NCBI GenBank assembly: GCA_947650285.1
Contig: CANTFL010001445.1
Span: forward strand, 124,001-188,000
Reading direction: 5' to 3'
From: Hyaloperonospora brassicae
Taxonomy: Eukaryota; Oomycota; Peronosporomycetes; Peronosporales; Peronosporaceae
Length of the DNA stretch: 64,000 nt
Position 1 is the stretch's first letter. Every line of letters starts with the position of its first letter. A program made the position numbers and the translations under genes. Shown here piece after piece: positions 47,250 to 58,613 of this stretch. Below the pieces are notes generated by a model. The model was not told the DNA's origin and did not search any database. It saw nothing but the letters and a program-made list of their open reading frames with translations.

Positions 47250-49850
47250 TGTCTTGTATATTAACACTCGAAATGGAACACATACATTTGAAGAATCTTA
47301 TGTATTATGTAGATCATCCTGCTTGTCATCGCTTCCGTCGAACAACTTCCTCTTCACAAATGAATATACGCAGAGCCTAGAACGCTCGAATCGTACCAGA
47401 TCCCAATTTTGCGAGCCTCCTGATTTAGCATCTTCTCGGCTTGTTCCGGCAAAATCCCTGCATGCTTGGTAGGAACATACCACTGCCAATCAGGTTACAA
47501 AATTGTTCCATCTGGCACTTTAATAAATTATGGACATTCTTGCATACGGAACGCACCTAGTAGCACATGTTCGCAAAAAGACGTTTACGTCCGCAATTCT
47601 AACATGTCAGTCGTTCCAAAAACCTGCGATCATTACGCCTCTTCGACCCACAGTGAGTACGCACTGTTTGAGGCTTCCCACGATCGTATCCCACGATCGT
47701 ATTGCCACTCTTGATCGAACAAATCGTTTTACACGATCAGGTCTTCTGACTTCTGAGCGCGATCCGCAGCTGTATCCACGTACACGTTTAGTCGATTAGA
47801 GTCAGTATCCTATCCGCCGAAGTCAACTTTTGATCCACTGCTTTCGCGTTCCACGTGAATCGCTTTCACAGCACGGGCTGGTTTCGCTGGTAGTTTAGCC
47901 GCCTGTGACGTAAAATACTGTCAAAATTTACTCGACCCCATTGTGGCGTGAGCTTCTCGGACTCCTATATTTTGCGTTCTTGCGGAATTTCTTCAATATC
48001 GTCTGCATCTACAAGGCGTAAAATTGTCCCATTCTCGCCAGCTCGCGATCGTCCAGGTTACCGATGTTATGATTTACATATTCCTTGCAAAAAGCAGACG
48101 ATTCATCTTGTATCGGGACCTTCGTCCAGATCACAGCCACATTTAGACGGTACAAGTAATTTAACGGAGTCTCGTCCGATCGCTTACAGGCTTTGTAGTA
48201 GAGTCTCCTGATCGAAATACCGGTCTTTTTCCTCCATATTTAACCATGAAGTCGTCCAGTAGTGCCGTACACGAAATCCTCGTTTAGCGACTGGGATAAT
48301 TATACCAGCCACGAGCCGGTCTTATAAGAAGATCGCTAAACATCACAAACTTTTATTCATCAGGCACTTGATCGTGCGGGAACGATGAATTTACCTAACT
48401 GATCCAGTTTCTTGCTCGTTCTTCATTCTTCGTCCGTTCGGCAAACGCGTTCAGTTCGGACGTGGCAGATGTCCGAATCCTTTGAGTAAGGAAACCACCA
48501 CCATCCCAAGCCACTGCCGTTGCCACCTGTGGTAATCGCTTATTACCTTTATCTAGGCGCGCACAAGCATGGTCGGGCGATCAACTTAGACGCGATTTTA
48601 CTAAATCCATGTTCACATTTTGCATTTTAATCTCCGGTTCGAGTTGGTGAATAGCTGATCGCCCGGCATTCATGTGAAATTGTACTAGCTCATATTTCTT
48701 CATTACTGATTGAATATAAGAACTCACTTGGTCTGAATCCAACATGTTCAATAAACTGCGTTGCCGATGGCCTTCTCGCTTGCGCTTCTGCCTCATTCCG
48801 TTCACATGTCTTCCGCAACATATCCGCGCCCTTTGGTCCTAGCGACGTCCGTTGGATCTCGAACGAATCGTTCAAGTCCTCTTCCGATTCCGCCGAAGCG
48901 TATCGGGACGATCAAGTGTGTTTCTTCTTGAAACAATCGTTGATCGGCGTGATCCGTTGATCCGACATGACGATCGGCGGGGTCGGGTTGTCTCCGGGGT
49001 CACGTATATCTAGAAGCGGACTCAATGTCATAAACAGCAACTGTCCGGCAGCGATCACTCGATCGTGGTTGCATTTTAGTAACGTTCGTACGTTGAAAGT
49101 TCCCGCCGTAAATTTCGCCTTTAATAGCAGATTGATAAGGCGCCGGAGTGCCTCCAACACGTTAGGGGTTGGTTCAAGCGCTTTAATCGGTCCGCGTAGC
49201 GATCCGGTCAGCTTCGGCTTAATCGTCTTGAGCACTGGATCGTTCGACAGCAGCTAATTCAGCTCCTTCAAGTGGTACTCCCGGCCAAGATCGTCGAATC
49301 TCCAATCTTCAAACTTAACCATGCAATACACTGACTTTGAGCCTTGATCTATCATCTACGTCTTGACCTGGCAACCAGCTGGCTTGATATAGTAAACATT
49401 TTGATCTTGTTTCACCTCAGCCAGCTTCTTTAAGTCTTTCAAACATCTTGTCTCTCTCTCCATCATCTCCGATGGTTCATATGATAGATTAAAATCGTTT
49501 AAAACATCCCCCAGGACTTTCATCCTACGGCTCGCGCTTTACAGTGATATCCGCGGTGGCCCCCGAAGGGGGTTCAGGAGGGAGTTAAGGTTTTTTTCCA
49601 GATCGTGCAAACGATCGTCTTCTTTTCTTTTCTTGTCGTCAAAGCCACTCCCAAAACTTTGACGATCCTGGGATCCTTCATCTTTACGCGTCTGCGACGA
49701 TCCCTCTGCCGCTAGAGCTTCTATCCCAGGTTCTGTATTGATCCTGACTTCTTCGCCCAAGCACTTACGGTAAAATCCCGAGTCACCTAAATATCCGGGC
49801 ACGCGCATCATTGTGGCGGAGTGGTGATCACTATTTCCTTGTGATCCCAA
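47250..49850 (-). pseudogene. gag of element C
   Basis: Starts at the 5' LTR (49803-49539: acidic/basic N-terminus with DDKKRKEDDRLHDLEKNLN). The capsid-type region near 48230-48000 keeps YCRLNVAVIWTK, corresponding to YRYRLNVAAIRA in element D. Near 47490-47440 is WYVPTKHAGILPEQAEKMLN, the segment that follows the zinc-binding region in this gag family. Numerous stops and frame changes. Confidence 0.7.
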
Positions 49851-50826
49851 CTCTACACTGGCGCCCGGACGACCGACTAACGGAGGGGATACCCCGATTC
49901 CGTGTTTGGTATGTTCTTGCCCACCTTGTGTACCCGTCGTTGGGGCGGGTTGCGCTCTTCTTGGTGGACTTGAGCTGAACCTGAACTTTACCTTCTTAGG
50001 GATAGGTGTTGATCGGGTGGAGATGCTTCACCCGGTCAAACGTAGTTGTGGATCGCGTGGAAAGTCGATCGCTTGTAACTTGAGCGCTCTCCCAGAGTCG
50101 CCTTTGCCAGGGGTGATGCTTGATACGCGAGCGTTCTGACCATTGAGCCGTCTCGAGATCTTGAATCTGAACTGTAGGGTTCGCTGCGTCCTATCGCAGT
50201 TGACGGGGGGGTGAGAATTGCCTTTCCGCCTGGCCAAACAATCCAAGGGCGAGTTTGCTGAGACGTAGATGACTCTCTATTCAACGGGAGGCCAAAGATC
50301 CTGCCCGGAAGAAGTCGACGCGTGTCTTTCGTTGCAAATTCAATTCTGTTTAATGTCAACCAGCCAAATCCTATTAATATTTCTATCTGTTCGCTAGGTC
50401 AACTGTTGTGCACCGCCTGTCTATTTCATTCGCCTCTTCCCTCATGTAGTCCACAGAAGATACTCCTAGTGGATCGCCCCATACCGGATCGCCAGTACCG
50501 GATCGCAGAGTACCGAATCGCAGAGTACCGGATCGCAGAGTAACGGATCGCAGAGTACCAGATCGCAGAGTATCTCGGTGATCCAAAACTTCAATCGCAT
50601 ATCGCGATCGGTCAATCGTCGAACCTTGACTATACTCCTTCTTGACCGTTAGATGGGTCACTCTGCATAATTTCTACAGTCATTTCCTGTCACTCAGTCG
50701 TGTGACACCATCATCCGTGATAACAGGCCTATCTCAGTACACGCTCCACCATTCAAATTGATTATCGCACTAAAGGCGGATCGCGCGATCCACACTTCCG
50801 TCGTTCTTCCTTCGCGCCTCTTCACA
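49812..50826 (-). repeat. 5' LTR of element C
   Basis: 1015 bp, TGTGGCGG...CTTCACA, followed by GTCA (50827-50830), matching the left duplication. Confidence 0.92.
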
Positions 50827-50827
50827 G

Positions 50828-51145
50828 TCATGGCCAGCCCCAGTCGTTCTGTGCTGACGTTGTTGATTCTGATGTTATTGCTTTTGGTATTGTTCTTTCA
50901 GTAGCTACTGTTGATATTGTTGCCGCTACTATTAATGCTACTGGTAATGCTACTTCTGTTGCTGCTGTTGCGTTTGTTGTTGTAGGTGCTATTGTTGATG
51001 GTGTTTGAAGTATGTATGCATCTTGACCCTCGACATCAGAGGCACTTTTTGAGAGTAGCATGGTGGGCGCAGGATACAGATGAAGTGAGCTTGGATACCG
51101 GGCTGATTTGTCACAAGGTCCGTACATCAAATGTAGAACCAGCAT
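50828..51145 (-). CDS. Hypothetical Thr/Ala-rich ORF at the element C insertion site
   Basis: 105 codons, with a Thr/Ala/Val-rich tract encoded by imperfect GTT/GCT repeats (50850-51005). It ends in the duplicated target site. Probably low-complexity DNA rather than a gene. Confidence 0.2.
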   Translation of the reverse strand: MLVLHLMYGPCDKSARYPSSLHLYPAPTMLLSKSASDVEGQDAYILQTPSTIAPTTTNATAATEVALPVALIVAATISTVATERTIPKAITSESTTSAQNDWGWP

Positions 51146-52315
51146 ATTTTGACTCGCATAATCTTAATAATAGCGCGGCGCCTTACAGCATATATCCTTA
51201 TCAGGTTAACAACAAATGCAGAACGCCTACGTGGGTGCGGGTAAACGTGACGTAAGTGGTGAATGAGCACTGTGTAGCGTCAGAGTATTGTCTGCAAAGA
51301 CATCCGATACACTGCTAATACCAATCTGCCAATTTTTTGACGGTGACGTCGCAGTTAGTTCTTTAATACATCCCGATTATTGGAATCTTGAACTATGGCC
51401 TGGCAACTCAACTTGTTGTGAACATAACACCGGAACTGCACCGATTGTGTTTCGTTTTCACTATCTATACGGCCACCTCCTTCGCGATTATTAAACTTTT
51501 AGGAGCATTCCTGCGTGTTATGATAGGCAAGAGTACGTGTAGGATGACGGTAATGGCCTTATAGAGTAAACTTGTTCTCCAAAAACCAATGTGTATCGAC
51601 AGCAGCAGCGTTTACTTGCCCCCGTACTTCGATAGAGGAACGGTACGATCTCGTAGCAATTTAGTATGTTACATTTGGGCATAAAAGCTCAAAAATGTAT
51701 ATTTAACTCACTTGCTGCCTCGACTGATGCCAACGCCTATCTCACTTGCTGCTGCCGAGCCTCTTCGGTAATACAAAAACGTGGAACATTTTTTTTCCAA
51801 TTATTTAAGGAATTTTATTCGTGATTAATTTCGAAATTTTCTTCCCTTAATGTTAAATTTAAATGTTCAATATATAAGGTTTGCCCTGAGCGTTCTAATT
51901 GGATCTTCGATTCGACCGACTCTAGACTTCGCTGCATACTTTTCACGCGCACCAGGTCCAGCGCTTTGCTGTCCCTACCTCCGCTCGTTGCCGTCCCGTG
52001 CAATAGCTGCGTAATTCGCGCGTGTACCGTGTACAGTATGTGGAGTTAGACCGAAGGGCGTGAGAAGCACGGAAACCGCTGGAAAAAAGTTTATTATTTG
52101 GGTCGCGGAATTCGTAGCCTTTGAACACGGATCTGAATGCGGTGCTGATGTCGCATTCAATAAGATAACTAATGTAATAATACAGGAAAAATAACAGCAA
52201 TCACGCTCTCGCCAGGGAAAAGTAAACGTAGAAACTTGTCCTATTGGTGTGTGTCTTCTACAACTGCTTCAAATTTATCCACAACAATACGTACTACTTC
52301 TTCTTCTTCTTCCTT
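51146..52315. other. Intergenic, nothing recognised
   Basis: Only short frames. No terminal repeats or domains seen. Confidence 0.4.
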
Positions 52316-52429
<114 letters not shown>

Positions 52430-52574
52430 CACTCCTACTTGTTCGGCTGCTCCCACCTTTCTGCCTCGACCTTCTTGTCCTCATGTCAAAGCTGACAGTG
52501 TCAGCCGAGTGTGAAGAGCCGTGGACAATCACAGACCGCCCGCGCATCTCGGCCCACGTCGTGGTCAACCACTA

Positions 52575-52950
52575 TGTTAGAAGTATGTGTTCGTCGTTGC
52601 GCTCGTGCAAAGGTAGGTAGAAGTAAAAGTGAAAAATATTAGCAATAATCCTTCTCTCTCGACAATGCTACAACATGTATTGCCAACGGCACTGCAACTT
52701 GACCTGGTCAAGTTACAGATGGCGTGCGTCCAGTACGCACATCCCGTATGCTGGTCCCACATGTCAACCGTCTCTCCCGGTCCCATTCCCCAACATCTTG
52801 GTCGTCCTGCGTGGCGTCCGCCTCTCTTCGTTCCATCTGTCAAGCTGTCATAATAACAACCAATCAGGTGAAGTTGTACCTTTCCTGTAACAGGTCTTGA
52901 AGTTGACGCTTCAACACTCGACGGCCTGTGAAAAGTAATGCCTTTCAACA
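52575..52950 (-). repeat. 3' LTR of element F
   Basis: 376 bp, TGTTAGAAG...TTTCAACA. On the sense strand it is preceded by a purine tract (complement of 52951-52971). Confidence 0.9.
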
Positions 52951-52971
52951 CTCCTCCTCAGCTTCATCCTC
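52951..52971 (-). promoter_or_regulatory. Polypurine tract of element F
   Basis: On the sense strand GAAGCTGAGGAGGAG runs directly into the 3' LTR start TGTTGAAAGG. Confidence 0.65.
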
Positions 52972-53226
52972 AACGGTCTTGAACATGAACATCTCTCGCA
53001 ACGTCAAAATCCCTATGACCGGCAATGCCCTTGTCAGGAGGTCGGCAATTGTGTCTTCCGACTTGATTTAACGTGGTTAAACGGTGCTTGCTTGAGTGTA
53101 GTGAATGATGAACTTGAAACGAATGTCCACGTGCTTGGCGCTGGACGAATTTTTTCTCGCTCTATAACAAGTTATTAGCGGCTTGATTGTCCACATACAT
53201 CGTCATGGGTTGCAGTGTCGGTATCC

Positions 53227-53676
53227 CTAGGCCGCAAACAGTTCTTTTAGTCCCAGTATCTCGCGACCTGTCTTTGAGGTCGCTATGGATTCCGCGTCCA
53301 TGGTGGTTAGCGATACTCCGGTTTGCCTATTGCAAAACCAATCCATCACTGCCCCGTTCATCGTCAGCACTGATCCTGATACGAAATTCCGATTCATTTT
53401 GTCTGCAGCAAAGTTAGCATCGCTCCAGATATCAAACATGATCGGCTCAGCGTTTTTGGCACTCTTGATGCATAATATCAGCGCCTTCGACTTCTTGAGA
53501 TATCGGGCAATTCGCTTGGCCATCTTCCAGTCCTCCATGGTAGGCTTGTGTTTCTGCCTGGTTGTCCGATGCACAGCAAACTGATATCCTGATGTGACCG
53601 ATCCACAGCAGAATACCAAAAGAGATTGGAAATGCTTGATGCTTGGAAATCCGGCCGTTAAAAGTGATGGAATCAA
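53227..53676 (-). pseudogene. RNase H of element F
   Basis: An open frame with FDIWSDANFAADKMNRNFVS, VMDWFCNRQTGVSLTTMDAE and SKTGREILGLKELF, the usual copia RNase H blocks in which Asp, Glu (AES) and flanking residues are kept. It is in frame with itself but separated from RT by stops. Confidence 0.9.
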
Positions 53677-53689
53677 CTCTTTGTTTTAA

Positions 53690-54664
53690 TTGTCAGCTTC
53701 AGTGCAGTCATCGCAAATGGGGGTGCGAACTCCATTTGCATTGTCCAGTCCATGCTCCTTCAACAACAAATCAATGACCACTTCTTGATACAGCACGTGC
53801 CCTTCCTTGTCATCCAAATGAACCATTAGTCCCAGGAACTTTTCACGACCCCCGAATCCTTAATCTATAACTAATTCATGTTACAAATAAAATTGCCCGA
53901 CAACCTCGTTTGCCGTACCGGTGACCAGTAAATAGTCGACGTAAACACCCACAACTATCACCTTTTCTTCAATTCGTTTGACGTACAAACACATGTCCGT
54001 AGTGCACTTCTTGATGATCAACTCGACCAGCTTGAAGTGCAGAAGCTTGCTCTAAAGTATGCCTGCTTGTTTAAAACCGTAGAGTGATTTCTCTAAAAAC
54101 CAATTCGAGATGTCTAGGGTTTTCGACTTCGTGTTGATCCAAGGTGGCCCGACAGACTTGTATACCTTTAGGTATGTGCATGTATATGTCCAGGTCTTCC
54201 TCCTGGTCTGCCTTCGCATAGGCATTCGGGACCCCTCCGTGCCTTGCAGGAACGTTTCATCTACGGGACAAGGACACTTTCATCTTAACTATTACGAGCT
54301 TGATGACTGCGGCAAAAGTCAAAGTATAGTCAACTCCGAAGAGTTGCTCATTTCCACATGCGACTAGTCGTGCCTTGTACCTTTCCACATTTCCATCGGC
54401 ATCAGTGTTCGTTTTGAAGACTTATTAGTTCTGAAGGATGTGCGATCCTTTAGGCGGGACAACTACGGTCCATACGTTATTTTCTTCTCGATCTTGCAGC
54501 TCTTCTTTGATGGCTCTAGCCCATTTGTCCCAACCGGAGCTTCGTTTCACTACTCCAAAATTTCTCGGATCTTGTTCCTTGACTGTGATGACCACGTCAA
54601 TAGTTTTGGTATCGAAATCTTCATCACTGTAATAAATCTTCTTTCCTTGTGTTGATCGCGTCAT
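53690..54664 (-). pseudogene. Reverse transcriptase of element F
   Basis: The N-terminal RT block is open (54664-54425: KWARAIKEELQDREENNVWT). Later blocks are broken by stops. The catalytic motif near 53946-53930 reads YVDY instead of YVDD, so the polymerase is dead. Confidence 0.88.
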
Positions 54665-54837
54665 ATGACGATCACGAGTCCGTTCTGAAGATCATCTCAT
54701 ATTCTTGCCGTTATCGTACTTGGTATCATGCCCTTCCTGAACGACAACACCATTGAAGTCGTTCAGTGTTTCGATGTTCTAAACGTGATGTGTTACCACA
54801 ACAACGAGCTCCTTGGGTATGTAGACCTGATAGCCTT

Positions 54838-55938
54838 TCATCTCATCATTATTTTAGGGATAATAGCGGCTTTCCCGCGTGCACCCAAAGACTTGTTCGT
54901 GGTAGTTAGGTGTACGGTGCAAGGAGATCCACAAATTATAATGTCACGCAGTTCAGGTCGCCTTTCTGTCAACAATTTAACCGGTGAGGATCCACCTTCA
55001 TTTGCTGTCGTGGGGCTGCGATTTAGGATATACGCTGCATACTCAGCAGCATCTCCCCAAAATGTCAAGGGTAGAACACTTGCAAAAACATGCTTCGCAC
55101 CATATGCATGATGGTCCGATGCATCCTTTCAGGATTTCCATTGGTGATTGGTTTTCACGCTAACTAATTCAGCGTGATATACCATACTCGTTGCAAAACA
55201 CGTCTTGAGGTTTGTACTCGCCTTCGCCGTCCGTGCCTAGGACATGACTTGGCTATAAAAGCGTCGCTCAAAAGATACCAAAAAATGCTTGAAGTGCATT
55301 GCTGCAGCATCTTTGCTCTTCGCGAGAAGTACTCGGTAATAGTTTGACCTATGTCCAATGAAATTGACGAGGTACCTATTTCCGAGACAGCCACGAGGGG
55401 TCATAGTACCTTTAAGGTCGAAACAAACCACGCCTCCGATCACGTCAATGGGTGAGTTCAACCCAGTGTCTTCTCTCAATTGGAGGGCCTTGGTCTGCTT
55501 GCCGTGTGCGCTGGCAAGAAATTTGACACGCTTGGTATCAATTATTTGAATGCCAGAGACAGGAGATCGAGCCATCTTCATGATTGTGTCGTAACAGAGG
55601 TGTCCAAGACACTGATGGAAGTAATATAAAGTTTCAGCTTGGAGATTTGCATCCCTTTCAGATCCAACAGTCTCCACGATCGACATGATAGCATCTCTTG
55701 GTGATTCATTTCCATGATAATCAGTCTTCGAGTTGAGGTTAAAAACTTCAACAACCAACACATCGTTAAAGCGGTCAACATCCATAACTGGTGCGCCGCC
55801 AGGATGAGAAACCATCACACGCCTCCCTTCATGATATACAATAATGCATCCTTTCCTCTCTAGTTTTCCAAAGGAAATGATGTTACGCTCCAGGTTGGAT
55901 GCGTATTGAACATCGAGAAGCCGGGCGTTTTCAATCAA
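54838..55938 (-). pseudogene. GAG-pre-integrase and integrase of element F
   Basis: Open from 55938 to 55237. It has LLDVQYASNLERNIISFGKL, the HHCC-type finger (YFHQCLGHLCYDTIMKMA, then FLASAHGKQTK where both Cys are lost) and the first catalytic Asp in VVCFDLKGTMTPRG. After a frame change the second block (VLGTDGEGEYK, about 55245-55210) and FWGDAAEYAAYILNRSPTT (55062-55005) follow. Confidence 0.88.
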
Positions 55939-55939
55939 T

Positions 55940-57352
55940 ACAAGTGCTTAAACCCGATCACCACACTTCCTTGTTTGGTGACCCTTAGTAACCCACTGTC
56001 GAAAGAGGCTGTGAAGCATATGGTGTTGCATTCAACTGCATCCTCTAGCAAGCTTAAGTCGTTAATCAAGTGACGATTTGAGCCGCTATCCCAAACCTAG
56101 TTATGAAGACGATCGCCACCACCACCATGCACGGACAAGACGGAATCCGCGTCTTGTTTTTTTTTGTGCAACCTTTGGCAAGATACCTTAAGTTGACCAA
56201 CCCTATCACAATTTTAGCATTTTTTTGCCCTTGCACGTCGTAGCTTTCTTGACTGCATCATCCTTCGTTGGTTTAGCCATTGAATCAACGATGTTAACAA
56301 CTCTTCGACCGAAATTCTTTAATCGAATCTCGATTTCCGTCGATCGAGCAAGTTGTACTAGCTCCTCTGCTTGGCGTAGGAAGTCAAATCTGATCAAGTT
56401 CAATCGAGATAACATTGTCGTCCGCATCGACGGGTCAGCATTATGGACGATTTTATACAAGACCAGGTTATCCACACCACCACACGCATCACTGAAAGCC
56501 GTCAGGTACTAAAAATGTTTCGTCCAACTCCGTTGAGGCGACTTGACCGCAGTGAATAGTTTCATGTTTCGAGCCGGCGTGATCTTGGCCGTGAATGTTT
56601 GGAGGAGCCGTTGCACGGCGTGCTCCATAGTAGCATTATTAGTCCACCAAGTCTCGACTTGTCGATGGTAGTACTTCTGCGCCGTGCCCGAGAGGTGTTG
56701 ACCGAGGACGTCAACCTAAATGTCTTCGGGCCATACAAAACCGCACGCGCGTTCAAAGAATCCAACTTGTCGAACTAACTCTTTCCCTCATACAAGGAAA
56801 CCACAACCAAGTCCATAGTATAGTTCCTTGCCGTCGAAAAGTTGCCGTGCTAACTTTCTTTGGCGTCCGTCAGGCACGCCTTGCGGCACTTGTACATGTT
56901 GATATAACATTTGGCCCGGCGCCTGCACATTTCTGTATACTCCCGCGGGAGCACTTTGGGCTTGATGAGCTTTATCGTTGTTTTAAGCAATCCCATAGTT
57001 GATCCCAGCTCGTGATGGCGTATCGACCATGTGATCCCCAGCAATTGCTGGTCGTCGAATACCGAAGGACGTAGCCGGCGAGACATTTAGTCCACGTCTA
57101 GGTTGCGGGGTTCGCTCCAGAGCTTGAAATTAATGCCGCCTCCTAAACCGAGGACCGAATTAAAGACGCTTAACTCGCCAGAGTCGATTTGTACCGTTGA
57201 TCACGTTTAACGGGTTGGGAGAATTTCATCCTACGCATCCGGTCCGTCAAGTCACAAACCATCGCAAACATCTTGTCCAATGCCGCCGCGGGCACTGCCG
57301 ACTTTTCCTCCAATTGGTTGTCTTCGGTCGTAAACTGACCGTCGGCCACCAC
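55940..57352 (-). pseudogene. gag and protease of element F
   Basis: gag frames are at 57352-57170, 57086-56850 and 56475-56206 (LRQAEELVQLARSTEIEIRL). A zinc knuckle follows at 56225-56165, with a stop inside (KC-stop-NCDRVGQLKVSC, His lost). The protease block VWDSGSNRHLINDLSLLEDA (56102-56040) keeps Asp-Ser-Gly. Frame changes separate the parts. Confidence 0.75.
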
Positions 57353-57392
57353 AGCGGGTTCGCACTCTTACGTTAAGCCGCTAATACGTTCT

Positions 57393-57407
57393 GTTGGGCT
57401 CATAACC
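57393..57407 (-). promoter_or_regulatory. Half-tRNA primer-binding site of element F
   Basis: On the sense strand GGTTATGAGCCCAAC immediately follows the 5' LTR. It is complementary to an initiator-tRNA(Met) anticodon arm (loop sequence CTCATAACC with anticodon CAU). Drosophila copia is known to be primed by the cleaved 5' half of this tRNA. Confidence 0.75.
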
Positions 57408-57776
57408 TGTTAAAAGTACGTGTTAGTCGTTGCACTCGTGCAAAGGAAGGTAGAAGTAAAAGTGAAAAATATTAGCAATAATCCTTCTCTCTCGACAATG
57501 CTACAACATGTATTGCCAACGGCACTGCAACTTGACCTGGTCAAGCTACAGATGGCGTGCGTCCAGTACGCACATCCCGTATGCTGGTCCCACATGTCAA
57601 CCGTCTCTCCCGGTCCCATTCCCCAACATCTTGGTCGTCCTGCGTGGCGTCCGCCTCTCTTCGTTCCATCTGTCAAGCTGTCATAATAACAACCAATCAG
57701 GTGAAGTTGTACCTTTCCTGTAACAGGTCTTGAAGTTGACGCTTCAACACTCGACGGCCTGTGAGAAGTAATGCCT
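57408..57776 (-). repeat. 5' LTR of element F, end truncated
   Basis: TGTTAAAAG... as in the partner, but similarity stops at 57776, 7 bp short of the LTR end. Confidence 0.9.
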
Positions 57777-58093
57777 ATGAGAAGCTGCACATTCGGTAGT
57801 CTCCGGGCCATGACAAGCGCTGACACAGCTGCCAATCGATCATTGCGTTACCTCCGCAACGGGCATACCATCGATCCTCTTAAGGCTCGCAACACGACCT
57901 CACAGGTCCAATTCTTGTTTCAGACAGTCAGATATCGAGTTTGACGCCATCGACCGCGGATTAAGTCACGTTGCGCAGCAGAAGGCGACGCTCCGTCTGC
58001 TCGCCGAGCCCTTGTCGTGTAGGCACAGTCCGTGCGCAGGAGAACTCTGTGCACACGAACGAGGGATCGTGGCGCTTGTCTTGACATCTTAAA
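57777..58093. other. Spacer between elements F and E
   Basis: 317 bp of moderately GC-rich DNA. A 55-codon plus frame starts at 57777, and a minus frame (57920-58108) runs into the LTR of E. Neither is recognised. Confidence 0.4.
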
Positions 58094-58483
58094 TGTAACG
58101 GGGCACACCCTTGCGTAACTTAACGCAAGGGTTTTGGGTGCCCCGACGGACGTACACGTGGCAAGCGAGGAAGCGTAGGTAGGGTAAAAGTAGAACTGTT
58201 ATATTAATAAATTAAGTCTTTAAACTACTGTCTCTTCGTTTGACTTAATTCAATTATACTAATATAACTGCATGTATGGTGACGTCTCGTCACCACTCAT
58301 TGCGCGCGTCTTGCGGCGATTGGTGGGTTGATATCATCACGATATCAACCAATGAACAGACCCTTTGGTCGACCCTTCAATATCACCACTTTGGTGATAT
58401 TGTTTAAAGAATATCCATCTTTATATTCTTTATTGTCACTTTCCTTAAAGTGACAATTTCATGTAACGGGCTGCCCCGTTACA
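58094..58483 (-). repeat. 3' LTR of element E
   Basis: 390 bp, TGTAACGG...CCGTTACA. It contains strong hairpins: CCCTTGCGT near 58107 with its complement, GGTTGATATC near 58326, CAATATCACCA near 58378 (11 bp), AAAGAATAT near 58406 and TGTCACTTT near 58434. The tip TGTAACGGG-CTGC-CCCGTTACA (58462-58483) is a 9-bp hairpin. Confidence 0.92.
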
Positions 58484-58496
58484 TCACCCCCCCTTA
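58484..58496 (-). promoter_or_regulatory. Polypurine tract of element E
   Basis: On the sense strand AAGGGGGGGTGA ends at the LTR. This shows that genomic RNA is read on the minus strand and that the plus-strand ORF next to it is antisense. Confidence 0.8.
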
Positions 58497-58613
58497 ACTG
58501 ATAGTCACCGTGTGACTATCGAAATATGGAGGCCACCCGTTGGCCACCATTGGGACAAGGAGCACTTGTTTGGTCCGTTCCATTCACTTTCCGCTTGACC
58601 TCGCATAGTTAAC

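Larger units (their letters stand above)
38134..50826 (-). mobile_element. Ty3/gypsy element C with dual RNase H
   Basis: 12.7 kb between LTRs of 1003 bp (38134-39136) and 1015 bp (49812-50826), flanked by a 4-bp direct repeat (GTCA at 38130-38133 and 50827-50830). Sense order on the minus strand: gag, protease, RT, RNase H, a second plant-type RNase H, integrase, chromodomain-like tail, then an antisense ORF before the 3' LTR. A second RNase H fits the oomycete gypsy groups described as Chronos and Archon. The LTRs are about 98.5% identical, yet all coding regions are broken. No clear primer-binding site was found next to the 5' LTR. Confidence 0.9.
52575..57776 (-). mobile_element. Ty1/copia element F
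   Basis: 5.2 kb. LTRs at 52575-52950 and 57408-57776 are about 98% identical. Sense order on the minus strand: LTR, half-tRNA primer site, gag with zinc knuckle, protease, GAG-pre-integrase, integrase, RT, RNase H, polypurine tract, LTR. Integrase before RT is diagnostic for Ty1/copia. The right LTR lacks its last 7 bp (TTCAACA), so no target duplication can be checked. Confidence 0.93.

Noticed and set aside
49870..49900. TGGCGCCCGGACGACCG as a plus-strand primer-binding site next to element C
   Set aside because: The same sequence occurs inside both LTR copies (also near 38182) and pol is on the minus strand, so it lies within the LTR rather than after it.
52675..52890. Duplicate plus-strand frames in 52629-52890 and 57420-57723
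   Set aside because: They are the two LTRs of element F read on the non-sense strand.
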